Positions 41,437 to 41,852 of a stretch of DNA of 41,852 nucleotides are shown one piece after another. Made by a program: the position numbers and the translations under genes. The DNA is from Deltaproteobacteria bacterium (lineage in GTDB: Bacteria; Desulfobacterota; Desulfuromonadia; Desulfuromonadales; Geothermobacteraceae): assembly GCA_003695205.1 (NCBI GenBank), contig RFIO01000174.1:1-41852 (forward strand), in the 5' to 3' direction. Every line of letters starts with the position of its first letter. Position 1 is the first letter of the stretch. The notes beneath the pieces were generated by a model. That model searched no databases. It had not been told where the DNA came from and saw nothing but the letters and a program-made list of their open reading frames with translations.

Positions 41437-41852
41437 ATGAGTATGAACCTTTCTTTTGTCGCGGTCGGTGCGGCGCTTCTTTCCAGCCTGCTGCCCCTGC
41501 TCTGGGGGCGCAGTCCTGGGGCAGTTCGCACCACGGCCTTTGTGTTGCTCGGCCTCTCCGGCCTGGCTGGAGTGGTCGGCGGTGTCCAGGCGTTGATTGT
41601 CGACCAGCATGTGTCAGTGGTCCTGCCTGTCGGCCTGCCCTGGCTGCATTGCCATCTTGCACTCGATCCGCTCTCCGGTTTCTTCTTCGCCGTTGTCAGC
41701 CTGGTGGCCCTGGTTGCGGCTGTTTACGGCCCATTCTACGTGCGAGAGTACGAAAATGGGCCTCAACCGCTTCTGCCGCTGACTCTCTTTACAGGGTTGT
41801 TTCTGGCAGGCATGGACATTGTGCTGCTGGCCAGAAACAACCCTGTAAAGAG
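41437..41852 (+). CDS. HyfB/NuoL-like proton-pumping membrane subunit, truncated by window edge
   Basis: Only the first 138 codons are present. They encode hydrophobic segments (SFVAVGAALLSSLLPLLW, TTAFVLLGLSGLAGVVGG, GFFFAVVSLVALVAAVYG) and the family-like pattern LPWLHCHLALDPLSGFFF followed by YVREYE. This is how HyfB/HycC-type antiporter-like subunits of group 4 hydrogenase or related complexes begin. AAGGAGG lies upstream. The last 22 bases are part of a perfect inverted repeat, and the final codons (ARNNPVK) do not fit the family, so the true sequence may end earlier. Confidence 0.7.
   Translation, partial: MSMNLSFVAVGAALLSSLLPLLWGRSPGAVRTTAFVLLGLSGLAGVVGGVQALIVDQHVSVVLPVGLPWLHCHLALDPLSGFFFAVVSLVALVAAVYGPFYVREYENGPQPLLPLTLFTGLFLAGMDIVLLARNNPVK

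Overview
The window is a 41.9 kb piece of a GC-rich (about 60% by eye) bacterial chromosome, with dense, often translationally coupled genes and no mobile element, CRISPR array or tRNA/rRNA gene that I can see. The gene content and order point to a deltaproteobacterium of the Desulfuromonadales/Geobacterales group (Desulfobacterota): aminotransferase-pheA-tyrA-aroA-cmk-ispH-rpsA-sppA-ihfB, a class I fumarase, a PxxKW cysteine-rich protein, cysE-iscR-iscS-iscU-mnmA-mtaB, and the start of a HyfB-type membrane subunit. This is inference from family knowledge; no database search was run.

Layout. 1-8.9 kb: aromatic amino acid synthesis (a divergent, truncated aminotransferase; pheA, tyrA, aroA) running into cmk, ispH, ribosomal protein S1, a SppA-type membrane protease and the IHF beta subunit, with terminators after rpsA and ihfB. 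8.9-9.16 kb: a gene-free stretch rich in inverted repeats. 9.2-11.6 kb: an RluA-type pseudouridine synthase, lgt and a HAD phosphatase in a tightly coupled run. 11.56-15.92 kb (minus strand): a four-gene signalling operon, namely a small two-helix membrane protein, a 1074-residue sodium/solute symporter-STAC-GAF-SpoIIE phosphatase fusion, a STAS anti-anti-sigma factor and an RsbW-like kinase. 16.1-25.4 kb: a TPR lipoprotein, a LolB-like lipoprotein, a peptide-type ABC importer (binding protein and two permeases) interrupted by an OmpA/TSP3 lipoprotein and a stand-alone MshEN (possible c-di-GMP-binding) protein, then a small NTF2-like protein, mutM, a hotdog-fold protein and a zinc-ribbon protein. 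25.4-27.6 kb (minus): a SlyD-like prolyl isomerase and fumarase, each followed by a strong terminator. 27.8-31.5 kb: ilvA and a REC-GAF-PAS-histidine kinase behind a near-consensus sigma-54 promoter. 31.6-37.0 kb: cysteine synthesis, Fe-S assembly and tRNA thiolation (cysE, iscR, iscS, iscU, mnmA, mtaB), with an IscR-type site in front. 37.0-41.9 kb: a spermidine synthase-like protein, the PxxKW protein behind a promoter with a palindromic operator candidate, a YkgJ-type CxxCxxCC protein, a phosphohexomutase, an FmdB-type zinc ribbon, an HTH-PTS EIIA fusion regulator and a truncated hyfB-like gene ending in a perfect inverted repeat at the window edge.

How the genes work together. The most unusual unit is the minus-strand operon at 11.56-15.92 kb. 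A CbrA-like transporter-sensor, normally coupled to a histidine kinase, here ends in a PP2C/SpoIIE phosphatase, and its predicted substrate (STAS) and that substrate's kinase (RsbW) lie directly downstream. This predicts a nutrient- or transport-sensing partner switch. The cysE-iscRSU-mnmA-mtaB block links cysteine supply to sulfur mobilisation, Fe-S assembly and sulfur-containing tRNA modifications. The ABC importer block lacks ATPase genes and would need ATPases encoded elsewhere.
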